Below, piece by piece: positions 51,301 through 63,120 of a stretch of DNA of 64,000 bases. The position numbers were made by a program, and so were the translations under genes. The notes under the pieces were generated by a model. It was not told the DNA's origin. It saw only the letters and a program-made list of their open reading frames with translations, and made no database searches. The stretch is taken from the NCBI GenBank assembly GCA_947846985.1, contig CANTUZ010000008.1, positions 25,439,352-25,503,351 of the forward strand, written 5' to 3'. Source of the DNA: Fratercula arctica (Eukaryota; Chordata; Aves; Charadriiformes; Alcidae). Positions within the stretch are counted from its first letter, which is position 1; every line of letters begins with the position of its first letter.

Positions 51301-54300
51301 GTGGTTTCTGAAAGAGGATTTTTTTTCTTTTTTGATTGTAAATGATTCTAAGCCTAGATTATATCTTACTTAAGATCAAAGTACCTGCTCATTGAGTGCA
51401 GTGTGGGCTGCACAAACCTAATGCGGTCTGTTTCCTTCAACAGGATAGTTTTGTATCTGCTGACTGGCCTCATCAGGGATTTTTTTGCGTGTATTTTAAG
51501 TGACTGTACAGACTTCTGTTTCACGGCTGTGTGAAAGCACAAATTAGTGCTGGCTTCTGTGGTGTATTTGTCCAGCAGGGACAGGGTAGGAATGCTCAGG
51601 TAGAAAGATTCAACATGCTGCAGGCTTCTGTGCGGCAAATATTGATTAATTAATTCATATGTAGAACACACTCTGGCATGTTTTTATTTGCAGCAGATCT
51701 CTCACTGTGCCTCTAGATGGTGCCATGTAGTTTAAAGTAGTGAATTGTTTCTGGCTCTTTTTTAGAGGCAGTTCTTTCAATCATCAACTTGTAGCCATTA
51801 TATAAAGGATATCCTAGCATAGGGTGAACTTATTTTCCTTTCTTTCCTCATCCTACTCTTATGTTTCAAAAGCATGTTGTATGAATTTATATATGCTGGG
51901 AAATGTATATTATGTGGTAAGTACATGACTTTGTTTCTGTTTATATTATGGTAATTATCAACAATGGGAAAGGTATCCCAGCTGAATGCACTGGCAGGTT
52001 AACCAGCACAGGGAAGTGTGCTGATGGGTCACTTTTGTGATCCTCAAGCTTTGTGTAAATGAACCATGAGCTTTGCTGGACTCCAGTGTAAGCTGCATTC
52101 AAATTTTTAGTAATGATTATGTGCTTGCTGCAGTCTTAAAAGAACAGTGTGTTTCAGAACGCTAAATATTGAATCTACTTCAGTATCTTTTTTCTTTTAT
52201 CTACCATCTGCCTATTTGAGAGCACAGTTAAGGTAGTTGGCAAAGTAAACATAAATATTGTACCGTGTCAATCTCAGAACTGACTATTGAAATGCAAAAC
52301 TGAGGGCAAATGGAAAACCTACCAGATGGTATTTGAGTCCAACAAAGCTCGTGGTAAGCCGTCTGAAACAGAACTATCTTGCTCTTGAGCGTATTTTGAA
52401 GCCCTGTTATTTGAATTCTTCTTTCTTCATGTACAGACTTGAATTAACTAGCTTGTTTATTCAATGCAGCACAGCAAAGTGTGAGCTGGAGCTGTGACTT
52501 CATAGGCAGCTACCACAACTACCAGGCTACTAACTGCTGTTTCTCAGAAGATGGCTCTTTGCTTGCTGTTAGCTTTGAAGAAACTGTCACTGTGTGGGAT
52601 TCAGTTACTTGGGATCTCAAGTGTACATTTTGCCATCCACCTGGAAAAATAAGGTATGTTTTTCATCTGGCTTTTTATGTCTTAGTTGAACTCTCGGAAC
52701 AGAAAGAATCAATTCATAGTAGTCCAAGACCTTGTATATGTTCATATAAACATTGAATTTCACAGTCTTATGTTCATATATAGAAAAGAATCTAAAATGG
52801 CTTTCAGGTGGTTGGTAACATACAGCTGAAATAAGATCAAGCTTTGCAGTTTCATCTTCTTACTCGCTGATGACTCTTGTACCTCCCATGCTCAACTGTG
52901 TATTTTTGTGCACACAGTAGTGTGTTAATAGCCCTTCTCTTTTTCTCCATTAATCTAGGGTAAATCAAAGTACTGCTAAAAGTATAAGAAGCTTGTGCTT
53001 TATTTATGTATGCATGCATACAAATAGAAATTACATCATTAAACCATAAAGGCATATTGACCTTACTATCTGTATTATAAAATATGTATCTTCATCCTTT
53101 CTAACCTCTGTTGGAAAATCCGTATTTGCCTGGCAGACTATCCCAGCATGCTCCATTGTGTGCTGTCGTGAGAAAAGACATTCTGAAGGTCTAGACACAG
53201 TTCTGTTGTGTAAGGATAATGAGGATTGGCATAGGTTGATGGTGGAGATAAAAGATAGAGACTGCAAATGTACAGCAGTTTCTGATCCAGGTGAAATACA
53301 ATTTTTCTTATGATAATCTTGGAAAAAATAGGGATATAGGTGACCTCACTGGTTCATCTACTTAATCTCTGTGCCAGATTCTGTATCTAAACAATTGCTA
53401 AAACAGGAGAATAAACCTACTGTAGCATTCTCTTTCAGTGCTAACGCTTTTCTAACTGCTTCTCAAACTTGCTTCTCAAAGACATTACTGCAGTAATGTT
53501 AGAGGTATTTCATGTACCCGCCTCCAGGAAATATCTAAAATGGAAAGCAAAACATTGTGTAGTCACAATGTTTTAAAGACTTAAATTAGAATCCTAGAAA
53601 GATATAGAGATTTCTCACTTTCATGTTTTTCTGTGTATGTTTGTAAGCTTTTCTTTTGTGTGACCAAGTCAGTTTTGTTTATACTGGCCCTCTAAGATTA
53701 GAAATTGAGAAACATCATTCTAAAACTGGTCTGCAGGAAAATAGTGGGAGGCATGTAAGCCAGGCCTTTACTGTATCTGTAGAGAAAACTTCTCTTGACA
53801 ACTTGGTACAGTGGCAAGCTTTTCCAGGCCAGCTGCTCCTTTTCTAGCCTTAGCTGTATGTTATATTAAAAGGAAATAAATTACTCTAGGACTATACTAA
53901 ATGACTGTATTAATTGCATAACTTCAAAGGGCTATGTTTTATTACAGAAATTCTGTCCCTTATTAGCTTTCTTGGGAACGTTCTATAGCATTAGACATCA
54001 AAAGGCTGTTCTATTATTCTCAAACAAGAGAATCAGAAATGAAAATAAGGGAAAACAAATCACATACTTTCCTCAATTGGAGCAGCCTGTAAGAATAACT
54101 TTTGTTTTTACTACTCCTTTCTTTCTAGTGCTTAGAGCAATAGTAGGAATTCTTTAAATATGGAATTTATTTTCCAGTCCCAAGGTGAACGCTTACTAGT
54201 ACTTACGGGTTTGTAACTTATTTAAGACCTTAAAATCACTCCCTGAAATCAGAATGTTGTGGGAACTTGTAATCCTTACAGATTTATGTATACTTTTAAA

Positions 54301-57300
54301 TCTCCCAGACCTATCTGGTTGTTGTGTGTGAAGTTTCATGCCACTACAGGTGAAAGCAAAACCCAAACTTACTCTGATTTAAATATCAGAACTAAATCTT
54401 AACTGAATGTTTTTGTGACTTGTGCATCATGACTACATAGAGAAACAAAGATGAAATCTGAAAGTCACTAACTTCTTTGACTCTACTTCTGTAGGCACAT
54501 CTGCTTTGGGAGACTAACATGTTCCAAGTACCTTATTGGTGCCAGTGATGATGGCTTTCTGTGTTGCTGGAACCTGCTCAGTTGTGCATGTAAGATCAGA
54601 TTAAATGTATGCTCAAGTGGTGACATTTAACACTTGAATTTACTATGAAACATTAAATAAGTCTAGTTTGATTACAGATTGATCCACCACAAAATGTCCT
54701 GTGGAAATGTAATGATTTTCATACTTCAGTCAATATAGTATCCCATCCAGCGTGCGTGTGCTTTCTGTGTATGATGTGCACAGTGAATTCTAACTTAGAT
54801 GATTGATAACACAATAACAGTATTTCCTGCATTTGTAGAAGTTGATCATGTTTGTTTATTTTTGTTCATTTAGGAATAAGTGAAGTGGCTTGCCTCTTCC
54901 AGAGGTTAAGGCCCTGCGTGTCATTCCTGTTTAACCTTTTGTTTGGCAAAGTAGTGGGATAGAACTGAATGCCGCCTCTTCATGTCTGGCTGTTGCTGTG
55001 TTTGCTTTTCAGTGGAATGGAGTGCCCACCTCAACGTCTTAGTTCTGCAGCCTGATCCCATTTCAGAACATATTGCTGCTGTCTCATGGCTCTCAAAGCA
55101 GTCCAGTTGTAAGTACAAAGGCTTCTTTGACAAGTAACAGTGAGTGGAATTTAAAACTGTGAAAGCATAATTTCTAGAAAAGGTTTTCTTAGAATTCAGA
55201 CCCATGAAAGCCGTAAGATGGACTTGAGTGTGTGTTTGCACCTGTGGAAAATGGAGCCATGTCTCACAGCAGCAGTCAAGTAAAGCATGTTGGCTCACTA
55301 TCTTTTCTTCCAGCATTAGTGTCCAGTACAGGATATAGCACAGGATTAACCACGTTCTCTGGGTGAGGGTCTTGAATGTTCTTGACCTTCTCCTGTAAAT
55401 GCAAAACTGTGGTTGAACTGTACAGCTATGTTTTAAAGCTTTGACTGTAAATTATGATTACTCTTCCTAGAGCTACTGTTATACAGAAAAGTTAATTTCC
55501 AAATATATTCCAGATTGGAATACTGTGAAAAGTACCTCCTATTATACAGTAAGGCTATCCAATTATAATTCCTGCAAACTAGGTCTTAAAGGCAATCCCG
55601 TCCAGCCCTTACTGGCTGTGATACAGAGGGTTTTGACAGCTATCCAGGAAGGTAAGAATTTCATGATTTAAAGAGAAGACGTTCTTGGTTTTGCAGTGTT
55701 TGTGTTTAAACCAAATGAGCCACGGCCAATCTATATCCAGAGAAACCTTTGTAGAGAAAAGATCCAGCTTGCTGCCTTTGTTCCAAGAGACGAACCTGAA
55801 ACAATTGGCTCCGAAAAATACCTTTGGCTAAGAAGATCCCAACTATTTTTTCTTACGGATACGCAAGTAAGTGATTGGCAGGTGGTTCCTGGGGAAAAAG
55901 TATTTTCCTGAACATGGATTGATACAAACTCAGAGTTCTGCTGTTGAGTGTAAGAGTTTCTCTTTGTGATCTCAAGGCAGCCTAAGCCATGCTTTGTTCT
56001 TTATTAAAAGCTTTCAACTGCCAAAGCAGCTTAAGTTCAAAATTGATTACTTACTGGTTTTCTACTGCTAATAGTTTCTGCTGCCTCATTCATACAAGAA
56101 ACTAGATAATTTGGGAATATTGCCTATGCTGTTTAAGTTAAATAACCACCCAGAAGCTGTATTATTGCTGATTATCAAAATGTTTCATATGATATTAAAT
56201 TTTCCCTGTAATTTGTGGGTGGGTGTTTTTTTGTTTCTTTTCCCAAAAAGTCTATACAGATCCTCTAGGTCCATTCCTGCTTCCTTTCAGTGTATTTATA
56301 AAATGAATAGGAAGAGTTTGCCTCTTCCACTTGACTGATAGAAGCTTTTGGGCCAGCTGGAAGCTTCTGTAGGCAAGGTATGGAAGTGTGGAAAGCAGTT
56401 TCACATACTGTAACTCTGCTACATCATCCTGTATTTTAGGAGCTAATGACGCTCAGCACAAAGTCCCTACAAGAAAGGCTTACACCAGCAAGCAAACAGG
56501 TACAGTCACCTAGGTTGATTCTGAATTTTGGTAACTCCAAATGAGATAGAGCTTAGATTTGCAACACTAAAATTCTACTTAACTTTCACCTTTTTTCAAG
56601 CTGGCAGTAGAAGAAAGTCTTCCTATGACCCCATTTAGCTTGCTATTGGGAAAGCACAGACGTCAGCAATCACAAGAGGATATAGACCTTGGAAAACTAT
56701 TTGTTCATAATAAGTGTGAGCAAGATTCACCTGCTGTCAAAGAGGTAGGAGTAATTACAGTAAGGGTACCAAAAAAATCGTAACAAACAAAAGCCTTCAT
56801 AAAACTTCTGTTTTATGTTTTCAGCTTTTGCACACTCCAGCACATGTTTTGCCGTCTGCTTCCTTCCTCTGTCCTATATTTATTAATTCATTGCTCATCT
56901 CCAAAGAGAACAAAAGGTAAGAAAAATTGAAGCCCTCTCCTTAGTTATTGAAGTTACTGTAAATTATGTACATCTTTGTTTAAAGCGTAAAAGCAGTTTT
57001 CCAACACTCTTCATTTCTTTTGTTGACATAAGTTGGTAGAACATTTCATTGTGGCAAGACTTTTTTTTAAAGCAACTCAGGTTTTGGGAGATACGTGGAC
57101 TAGCTGTTAAGGATATTGGCGCTTTTGTTGCTGTTGTTTGGCATAATGTGCTCATACGTGAACTGTTGCCTTTGGTAATCAAATGTTCTTTATGAATTTA
57201 ACTTTATTCCAGGGATTTTAGTGGTATTTTTCGATAAATGTTAGATTGTCAACTTTATTTGATATTATGATGACTTCCTGCGTAATCTTTGTTTTGGTTT

Positions 57301-59123
57301 CTAGATTCACCAATAAGCTAGTCCTTAGGTCTAATCGTAACAGTTTGTTTAGAACTCAAATTTCATTTCTAATTAAGCTACGAAATATGAGTCTATACTG
57401 TGAAGACAGTTAGCTAAGCTTGTTTTACAATGCATTAATCCCAGTTTAATGTAGGAGTTTGATAGATACTTAAAATCTATGGTAGCCTGCTCCCCTGAGA
57501 TCGATGTATGCCTCGAGAAAATGAATGCAGGCACAGGGGTTATGACACTGTAATCTTGTCATTATTGTGACAATTAATATCTTGTCACTTTCACTGAAGC
57601 CAATTAAATGCTTGCATTTTTTGTGCAATCTGTCCTTTAAAGTGTTTAATGAAACTCTGCTAAACCGGAGATGAAAATTTGTCACTGGTATCAACTGCCA
57701 TTCTGCATTTGCAAAGAGCAATGAGGGGGTGGTTTACACTGGCAGGGTTTACCCAGAAAAAACAACCAGTTTGTGTAGGTTTTGGATGTGTGTTATATTC
57801 TGCCATAACGGCAGTGTAATCAGCTGTGCCACATTGTGTTGACCAGTATAGCTAGCTTTCTTACTGGATAACACAAGTAAAAGTCTTTTTGCCACATCAG
57901 CAAAACACTGGCAAAAATCTAATACAAGGAGTACACAGAAACTGGCATGGAGCTTCAATACCAAAGAATTTGGGAGTTCAGTGGCCTGTGTGAATATTTG
58001 CACACATAGAGCTTGTACTTTGACACTGGTAATTTGTATAACTGCGCATTGAAAGTTACATATAAGGGCTGTAGGATTGGGCTCTTGAAGAATGACACGA
58101 ATATATCACTGTATAGATTAATTCTCTTGTTAAATCATTTTATTTTCCTTGGCAGTATAATAATCATGTAATACACACGTTTCACCATTTGCCTTTTGTG
58201 AGTGTTAAATAGTTTGTATTAGAACAGATGATTTTTAGGAGACCAGTACTGTTCTGCCATGCAGGTCATTCCTAATAAGATCCAAAATATTTATGCAGCA
58301 GACACTTGAATTAATATTCTTAATTACCACAGTGTAAATGGTAACTGTTCTATATAATTCTTTAGAAGTGTGCTTTCTACTTCAGCACTAGCTTAACTCT
58401 TGAGGTCAGAAGGGAGCAGCAACTTTAAGTACCTCTCTATGTTTAAAATGAAACAAACTTTTTTTCTTTTCTAGTAACACTCTTATTGTAGCAATTTGTA
58501 AGATCAAGGGACCTTTTTCAGATTTGAAAGAGAAGAAATGGCCGCCTTGAATGTTGTCTCATCTACCAGTGTATCCAACGTTTCTAATCCTGTAGGAGTG
58601 TGAGATTATAACTTTTTACATAATGCTGATCTGCCTGTTCTGACATCACGTATAGTGTATTTGAAGAAAGAAAAATATTTTAAGTTACTTAAAACAGAGG
58701 ACAGCCATTTGTAAAATGGCTGTTATTGAGATGGCAAGAGAAGTATAGTAGTTTGGAAGTAGCCTGAGATTAAAAAAAAAATACATACAATCTAATGTTT
58801 ACTTAGTTATTTGCATGGTAATTTACCTCTCTACTACAGTATGTAATACGGTAGTACGTGAAAGTACCCATTAATTTCATTAATTAGGTTGTTTCCAATC
58901 ATATTCCTCTTACAGTGCTGAAGAAGTTGCTGATGAAGTAGAAATGGAAAGTGAAAAAACAGAGGATGATTCAGATGAGGAAGGAGATGTCACCGAAATG
59001 GAACAAGAAGATACAAGTCCACTGGAATTATTAGGAGAGAAGACGTGTAAACTGTCTAAATCCCAGGAAAAAGAGCTACGAAAAATAAGAAAAATGGACT
59101 ACAGTTGGATATCAGCTTTCTAA
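42390..59123 (+). CDS. WDR75: WDR75 (UTP17), SSU processome WD-repeat protein, 21 exons
   Basis: Nucleolar t-UTP subunit needed for pre-rRNA transcription and 18S rRNA processing (known for the family). Exons: 42390-42481, 42664-42793, 43639-43704, 44398-44491, 45242-45366, 45700-45770, 46368-46484, 47055-47143, 47918-48076, 48421-48480, 48570-48685, 49161-49333, 50124-50287, 52470-52653, 54495-54589, 55013-55108, 55697-55866, 56440-56499, 56601-56744, 56825-56916, 58916-59123. They sum to 2,505 nt, 834 residues plus TAA; all phases agree. The mammalian protein is about 830 residues. WD blades are visible (SSLDGTIKLWDFMDG near 77, GHADGKIRIW near 222, DSVTWDLKC near 530). These should form two propellers. 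The tail is acidic (about 767-807) and ends KMDYSWISAF. The ATG follows an in-frame TGA at 42,357 and has A at -3 and G at +4. Introns are intact; no break is seen. Confidence 0.97.
42482..42663 (+). other. WDR75: GC-AG intron 1 of WDR75
   Basis: The codons force exon 1 to end at GATTCCAA (phase 2) because exon 2 starts after TTCCAG with G-TAC (SK|Y in the protein). The intron therefore begins GCAAGT, a GC donor with otherwise perfect pairing to U1. The GT four bases later would shift the frame. The intron is 182 bases and GC-rich. Confidence 0.8.
42794..43638 (+). other. WDR75: WDR75 intron 2
   Basis: Begins GTGTGG and ends TTTCTCCTCAG. No repeat, snoRNA or other exon recognised. Confidence 0.7.
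43705..45241 (+). other. WDR75: WDR75 introns 3 and 4 (flanking exon 4)
   Basis: Two introns (43,705-44,397 and 44,492-45,241) with GT-AG ends. I looked for box C/D pairs, since ribosome-biogenesis genes often host snoRNAs. A box C-like ATGATGA at about 43,912 has no box D at a suitable distance. Confidence 0.6.
45840..46236 (+). mobile_element. possible solo LTR of an endogenous retrovirus
   Basis: Inside WDR75 intron 6. It starts TGTCGTGGTTT, resembling the start of avian ERVL-type LTRs, and could end TGTAACA, giving TG...CA ends about 397 bases apart. In between are a TATA box (TATATAAG, 45,942-45,949), a purine-rich section and two AATAAA signals (46,179 and 46,192) in the order expected of U3-R-U5. 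The first 35 bases also form an imperfect hairpin. No clear target-site duplication or internal viral gene is seen, so it could instead be chance or another repeat. Confidence 0.4.
50288..52469 (+). other. WDR75: WDR75 intron 13
   Basis: 2.2 kb, GTAAGT to TTCAATGCAG. Open frames at 50,460 and 51,068 have no splice support. No recent CR1 seen. Confidence 0.7.
52654..54494 (+). other. WDR75: WDR75 intron 14
   Basis: 1.8 kb, GTATGT to TTCTGTAG. Nothing else recognised. Confidence 0.7.
56917..58915 (+). other. WDR75: WDR75 intron 20
   Basis: 2.0 kb, GTAAGA to CCTCTTACAG. A box C-like ATGATGA near 57,267 lacks a suitable box D within 100 bases. Confidence 0.7.
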
Positions 59124-59167
59124 ACAGACATCTTGTGGTTTTTATACTGTAAACTGAAGCTTTGTGG

Positions 59168-59173
59168 ATTAAA
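59168..59173 (+). terminator. WDR75: WDR75 poly(A) signal (ATTAAA)
   Basis: ATTAAA lies 45 bases after the TAA, giving a very short 3' UTR of roughly 60-70 bases. It is the commonest variant signal. No other AATAAA is seen close by. Confidence 0.7.
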
Positions 59174-59189
59174 TATTCTTCAAAAAAAT

Positions 59190-60898
59190 CTTCCAAGTCC
59201 TTTGACCATAAATTTTAGCAGCTTCTGTTTCCGTAAGAAAGGAGAACTGGGGGGAGGGATCGAAGTTTTGAAAAGCTGGTTCTGCTTCTAGTTTATTACT
59301 GAGTCTCTGTGACCTTAGAAAACATTTAACCTGTGGGGTTTTTTTCCCCCTTGCGAATGTCTTTAAAAGGCTAATAGCAAAACTGAGTTCGTTATCTGAC
59401 TCGTGATCTGTTCGCAAAGTGACAGCGAGGCTGCTGAAAACCTCCCCCGCGGAGCTGCACTGTTTGAGCAGTGGCCCAAACCGCTTCAGTTAATGAGACT
59501 ACATAATTCAAGGTCTGGTAGGAGAAATCAGGACAGTTCTTAGTAGTGCTGCGTACAGGTAAGTAACAAGTCTCCTCTGCAGAAGTTCCTCTCTAACTGT
59601 TGAGACAGAGGACAAATGATTTAATACACCTGATTCTAGAACACAGATACCTAACGTGTTTGCTGCTCTTCATAGAGTAGGGAGATTCTTAGGCGTAGGG
59701 TACTTAACGTGCGTCAGAGTATAATGAAACCTTTCCAACTATTAAGAAAATGGCACCGTGGAGAAGGAGATGTGTCTGTTTGCCTGACAGCCAGCTTAGC
59801 AGGCCTCTTGTGCATCAGCTACACTTCCTGTATGTCACTTAACTATGTAGCTATTAGCATATAGTTAATTTGAAGTAGTAAATTTGAAGACCTAAAAGTG
59901 ATTACAGTCTCCTGCGGTGTTACAGTGTGAAGGTAAGCTGATGAAAACTGCATGGGTACTAAAAGCTCATTCCTATAGAAAAGTGGGAAAACTAATGCAC
60001 TTTTTTTTTTGTTCTGTAAATTGACAGTCATATGGGTGCCAATACATGAACACGGGGAATACAAACACACTTCAATAGACTTAGCTTTGCATAAAGAGCC
60101 TGACTTAGAATTTGTTTCATGCAACTTAGAGTGAACTGTCCAACGATAGCACATTACACCGTCTTTGTATTTCCTTCTAATCAGACATAAATATGAAAAA
60201 TACAAAATTGGTTACAGTTTCAAACTGAACTGGCCAGGGTTAACTTAGTTACTTGACAGCAAAGGGCTTCCGCAGCTCCTCATGCGATAAGTTACGTACC
60301 GTAGATCTTCAGACTGTTTATTGCTTGGGACTGGGAGGGACAACATTTTCTTCTGTCATAAATTAGTTACATAGGACTATAAGAAAAGTTTTTCATGTTT
60401 TAGGCATTTTGGTTTGTTTTTTATAGGCCTTGGTATGACAGAAAAATAATGTATTTTAAAACCTGCAAAGGTTTTTTCAAAATTTGCTTGCCTGAAAGTT
60501 CATGTATTTTTTTTTTTATTTCCGTCTCGCAAACTTGCAGAGAAAAGAGGAGGAAAACACAGTAACACTGTCCTAACTACAGCCAGTTTTCTGCTTTTGT
60601 CTTTTCTCCCTTTTTGTAACAGCTGTGTGGATAACCTGGTATATGTAGCCGAAAAGAAAAATCACAGCTCCCCAAATATTATGCAATTTTTATTTCCACC
60701 CCTCTTATTTACAGATCTAGAACTGATACAGCCTTTTCAGAACCTTGGACCCGATGGATTTTTCCCTAAATGAGAAGTTTCAACAGAACAAATAGGGAAA
60801 ACGTGTTAAGGCTGTAACTGACAAATCACATGTTTTGAAAACTAGGAGGTTTTAAGAAATAGAAAGTACAAGAAAAAATATATTAGTAAACAGATTTG
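59190..60898. other. non-coding stretch downstream of WDR75
   Basis: Mixed-composition sequence with T-runs (60,000 and 60,510). No exon with supporting splice sites on either strand. Confidence 0.5.
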
Positions 60899-60957
60899 TC
60901 CCCCTCTTCCCCCCTCCCCCTCCCCCTCTCTCTCCCCCCCCCCCCCCCCCCCCCCCC
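60899..60957 (+). repeat. pyrimidine tract ending in poly(C)
   Basis: 59 bases of uninterrupted C and T, the last 24 all C, followed at once by A-rich sequence. The opposite strand is a purine tract with a long G-run that could form G-quadruplex or triplex structures. Length in the assembly is likely unreliable. Confidence 0.9.
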
Positions 60958-61656
60958 AAAAACCCCAAACAACCCATGCACTATACTAGACAAGACACAC
61001 TGAAAGGGGTTTGTCTTTTTTCTTAAATAACATCAGACTTCAGCTCTGTGAAAAAAACAAGAGCAAGTTGAGTAGGGAGACCTATATGCACATTGTTTCA
61101 GAAGTGCTGCTGCATCAAAGCCTGGTATTGTGTTACTGTGTCAGCAACACTTAAGTGCAGCTTTAAAGGTAAGAAGGAAATCTCAGCACTTGTTAAGTGT
61201 GGGTATTTTTAAACCTCCCATGTTCTTGTGAAAGTGTGGCGTTTTACTGGAAAATAACCAGGTATGAACAAGAGACAATTCAGGTGCAATTCAGCATCTA
61301 AAGGTGCACTTTAGTTTTGCGTTCAGGCAGTAGAGCAGTGTGTTTGGAATCTTCATCAAGAAAAGATAGAGTTGTTACGAGTTATGCTTTCTAACTTTTG
61401 TCTTTACTAAATTTGGTTTGCTTTGCACACTAGATTGAATGTACTGGGGCTCACCAAGAGAGTCCTCACTTTGTAGTTTTCTGTTTTTTCTACTCAAGCG
61501 GGAAATACATTACTGGTTAGAATTTTACTATATGTTTAGTGGGCACGTTCTGACCAACCTGTTTGAACCATCTTCTGAAAGATATTGCAATTACAACAAC
61601 GAAGAATTCAGAGGGAGAGCTGCCACTCCTCTCTCTGTACCTGCTTTGGATGCTTT

Positions 61657-61735
61657 TTTTTATTAAAAAAAAAAAAAAAAAAAAATTGTTTTCTGATGGT
61701 CCTCAATTTATTTTTTTTTATTTTTTTTTTTTAAA
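61657..61735. repeat. poly(A)/poly(T) tracts
   Basis: A run of 21 A at 61,665-61,685 is followed by T-runs of 9 and 12 at about 61,710-61,733. The mirrored A and T tracts could pair. They may be a retroposon tail, but no element is recognisable next to them. Confidence 0.7.
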
Positions 61736-61739
61736 CCTT

Positions 61740-62734
61740 GTGCCTCTCAGTGGCCATGAACATTCTCCGTATTTACTGCAATGCCCTAAAGTCAAATCTT
61801 AATTTGATTTTTTTTTTTGGCTTCTACTTCTTCCTTCTAAAGGTGAATTTATAAGGATTTTATTATTCTTGTCACAAGGCTTTGACACAGAAGACCATAG
61901 ACAAAGGGATTGAACTTAATGTCATGATTCCAGTTTCATGATAAATACAACAGGTAATAAAGTACCTCTGCACCACGTAGAGGTCAGCGTTCCATAACCA
62001 CAGGCCAGCCCTTTTCACAGCAGCAGTCACAGCTTTATTTAGGCTGAGGGACAGACTACACAGGGGAGGCAGAAGCCTAGAAGGGGGGGAATTACTTACT
62101 TCCCAAATTTTCCACTCGGACAAGGGGTCAGATAAGCACACAGACCTAAAACGTCAGCAGCTATTCAGCACTATTAAAAAAAAAAACATAGATAGGTGAG
62201 GCCCTGTGAAGTGGTTTGACTGAGATGCTGCTTCCTTGTGATGCTGCTCTAAATGCAGCGGAGAGGTGACCAGTAATTTTAACCCACTGGTTCCAGTCAA
62301 GCTTAGTTCCACAGAGACCGAAAATCACTGCTGTGCGCCAGTATTTTGTGACGCCAGACTGGTTGCTAATAAACAGCAGCTCCAAAACACACCATGGTCC
62401 TTGGTGTGCGGGCTTGGCCAGAAAGCTACGTAAAGGGCTAGTATTACTAAACCCTGGCCGCTGTATTTTTTTCAGTTGTTCAAGAATAGGGAAAAACTGA
62501 GAACTGCAAGTTGTGCAGGGTGCTTTAGCACCACCTGGGTCTTGGCATTTTACATGTATTTCCCCCTAACAATCATTTGGCTGTCTGACCTCGGGGGAGC
62601 CTCTTTCAGGTACCTTGATCTGCCAAATCCCAGTATGCAACGAGCCCTTTAAAGCATGCGGTAACAGCCAGAATTAGAACCAGCGGAGAACAGGACAGAG
62701 GAAAACACCAACAACTTGAAATATAACTCGGGGG
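61740..62734. other. no gene recognised
   Basis: Open frames at 61,872-62,141 and 62,161-62,385 lack splice sites or known motifs. Nothing supported. Confidence 0.5.
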
Positions 62735-63120
62735 ACTTCAACAGACCTTCTAGTCCACCCTCCTGCCCTGAAGCAGAGTAACTGAGGTATACTTATTCCT
62801 GACAGATGTTTGTCTAATTTTGTAAACCTCTGATAAAAGTTATGCTAAGATCTGCGTAATCTATTCAGTGTTTACTGATTCTGACAGTCACAGTTTTTCC
62901 TAATAAAATTAATCTTTCTTTCTTGCAAAATGTCTATTCTGTTCTTCCATGTTTGTTGTAAACTTCTTTGATAATAATCTTTAAAAATAAATGACAGCAT
63001 GCTACTTTTGTTTCCTTTAAACAAAAGATCATCTCCTTTAACCTTTCATTTTTGCATTTCTGTAGGCCCTTAGAAGCATCAGAATTATCCTCCAGGCCTT
63101 CTTTGGGCTAGTAATTGCTT
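62735..63120 (-). mobile_element. ancient degenerate CR1 fragment
   Basis: In reverse orientation the sequence follows the CR1 3' layout: a CTTCTAGTCCACCCTCCTGC block, then a TTCAGTGTTTACTGATTCTGACAG-like block and AGTTTTTCCTAATAAAATTAATCTTTC, corresponding to conserved CR1 C-terminal segments. It is too diverged for a readable frame. This identification rests on remembered consensus and is moderate. Confidence 0.55.

Noticed and set aside
43639..58915. snoRNA genes in WDR75 introns
   Set aside because: Box C-like sequences near 43,912 and 57,267 lack a properly spaced box D and terminal stem. H/ACA structures cannot be excluded by eye.
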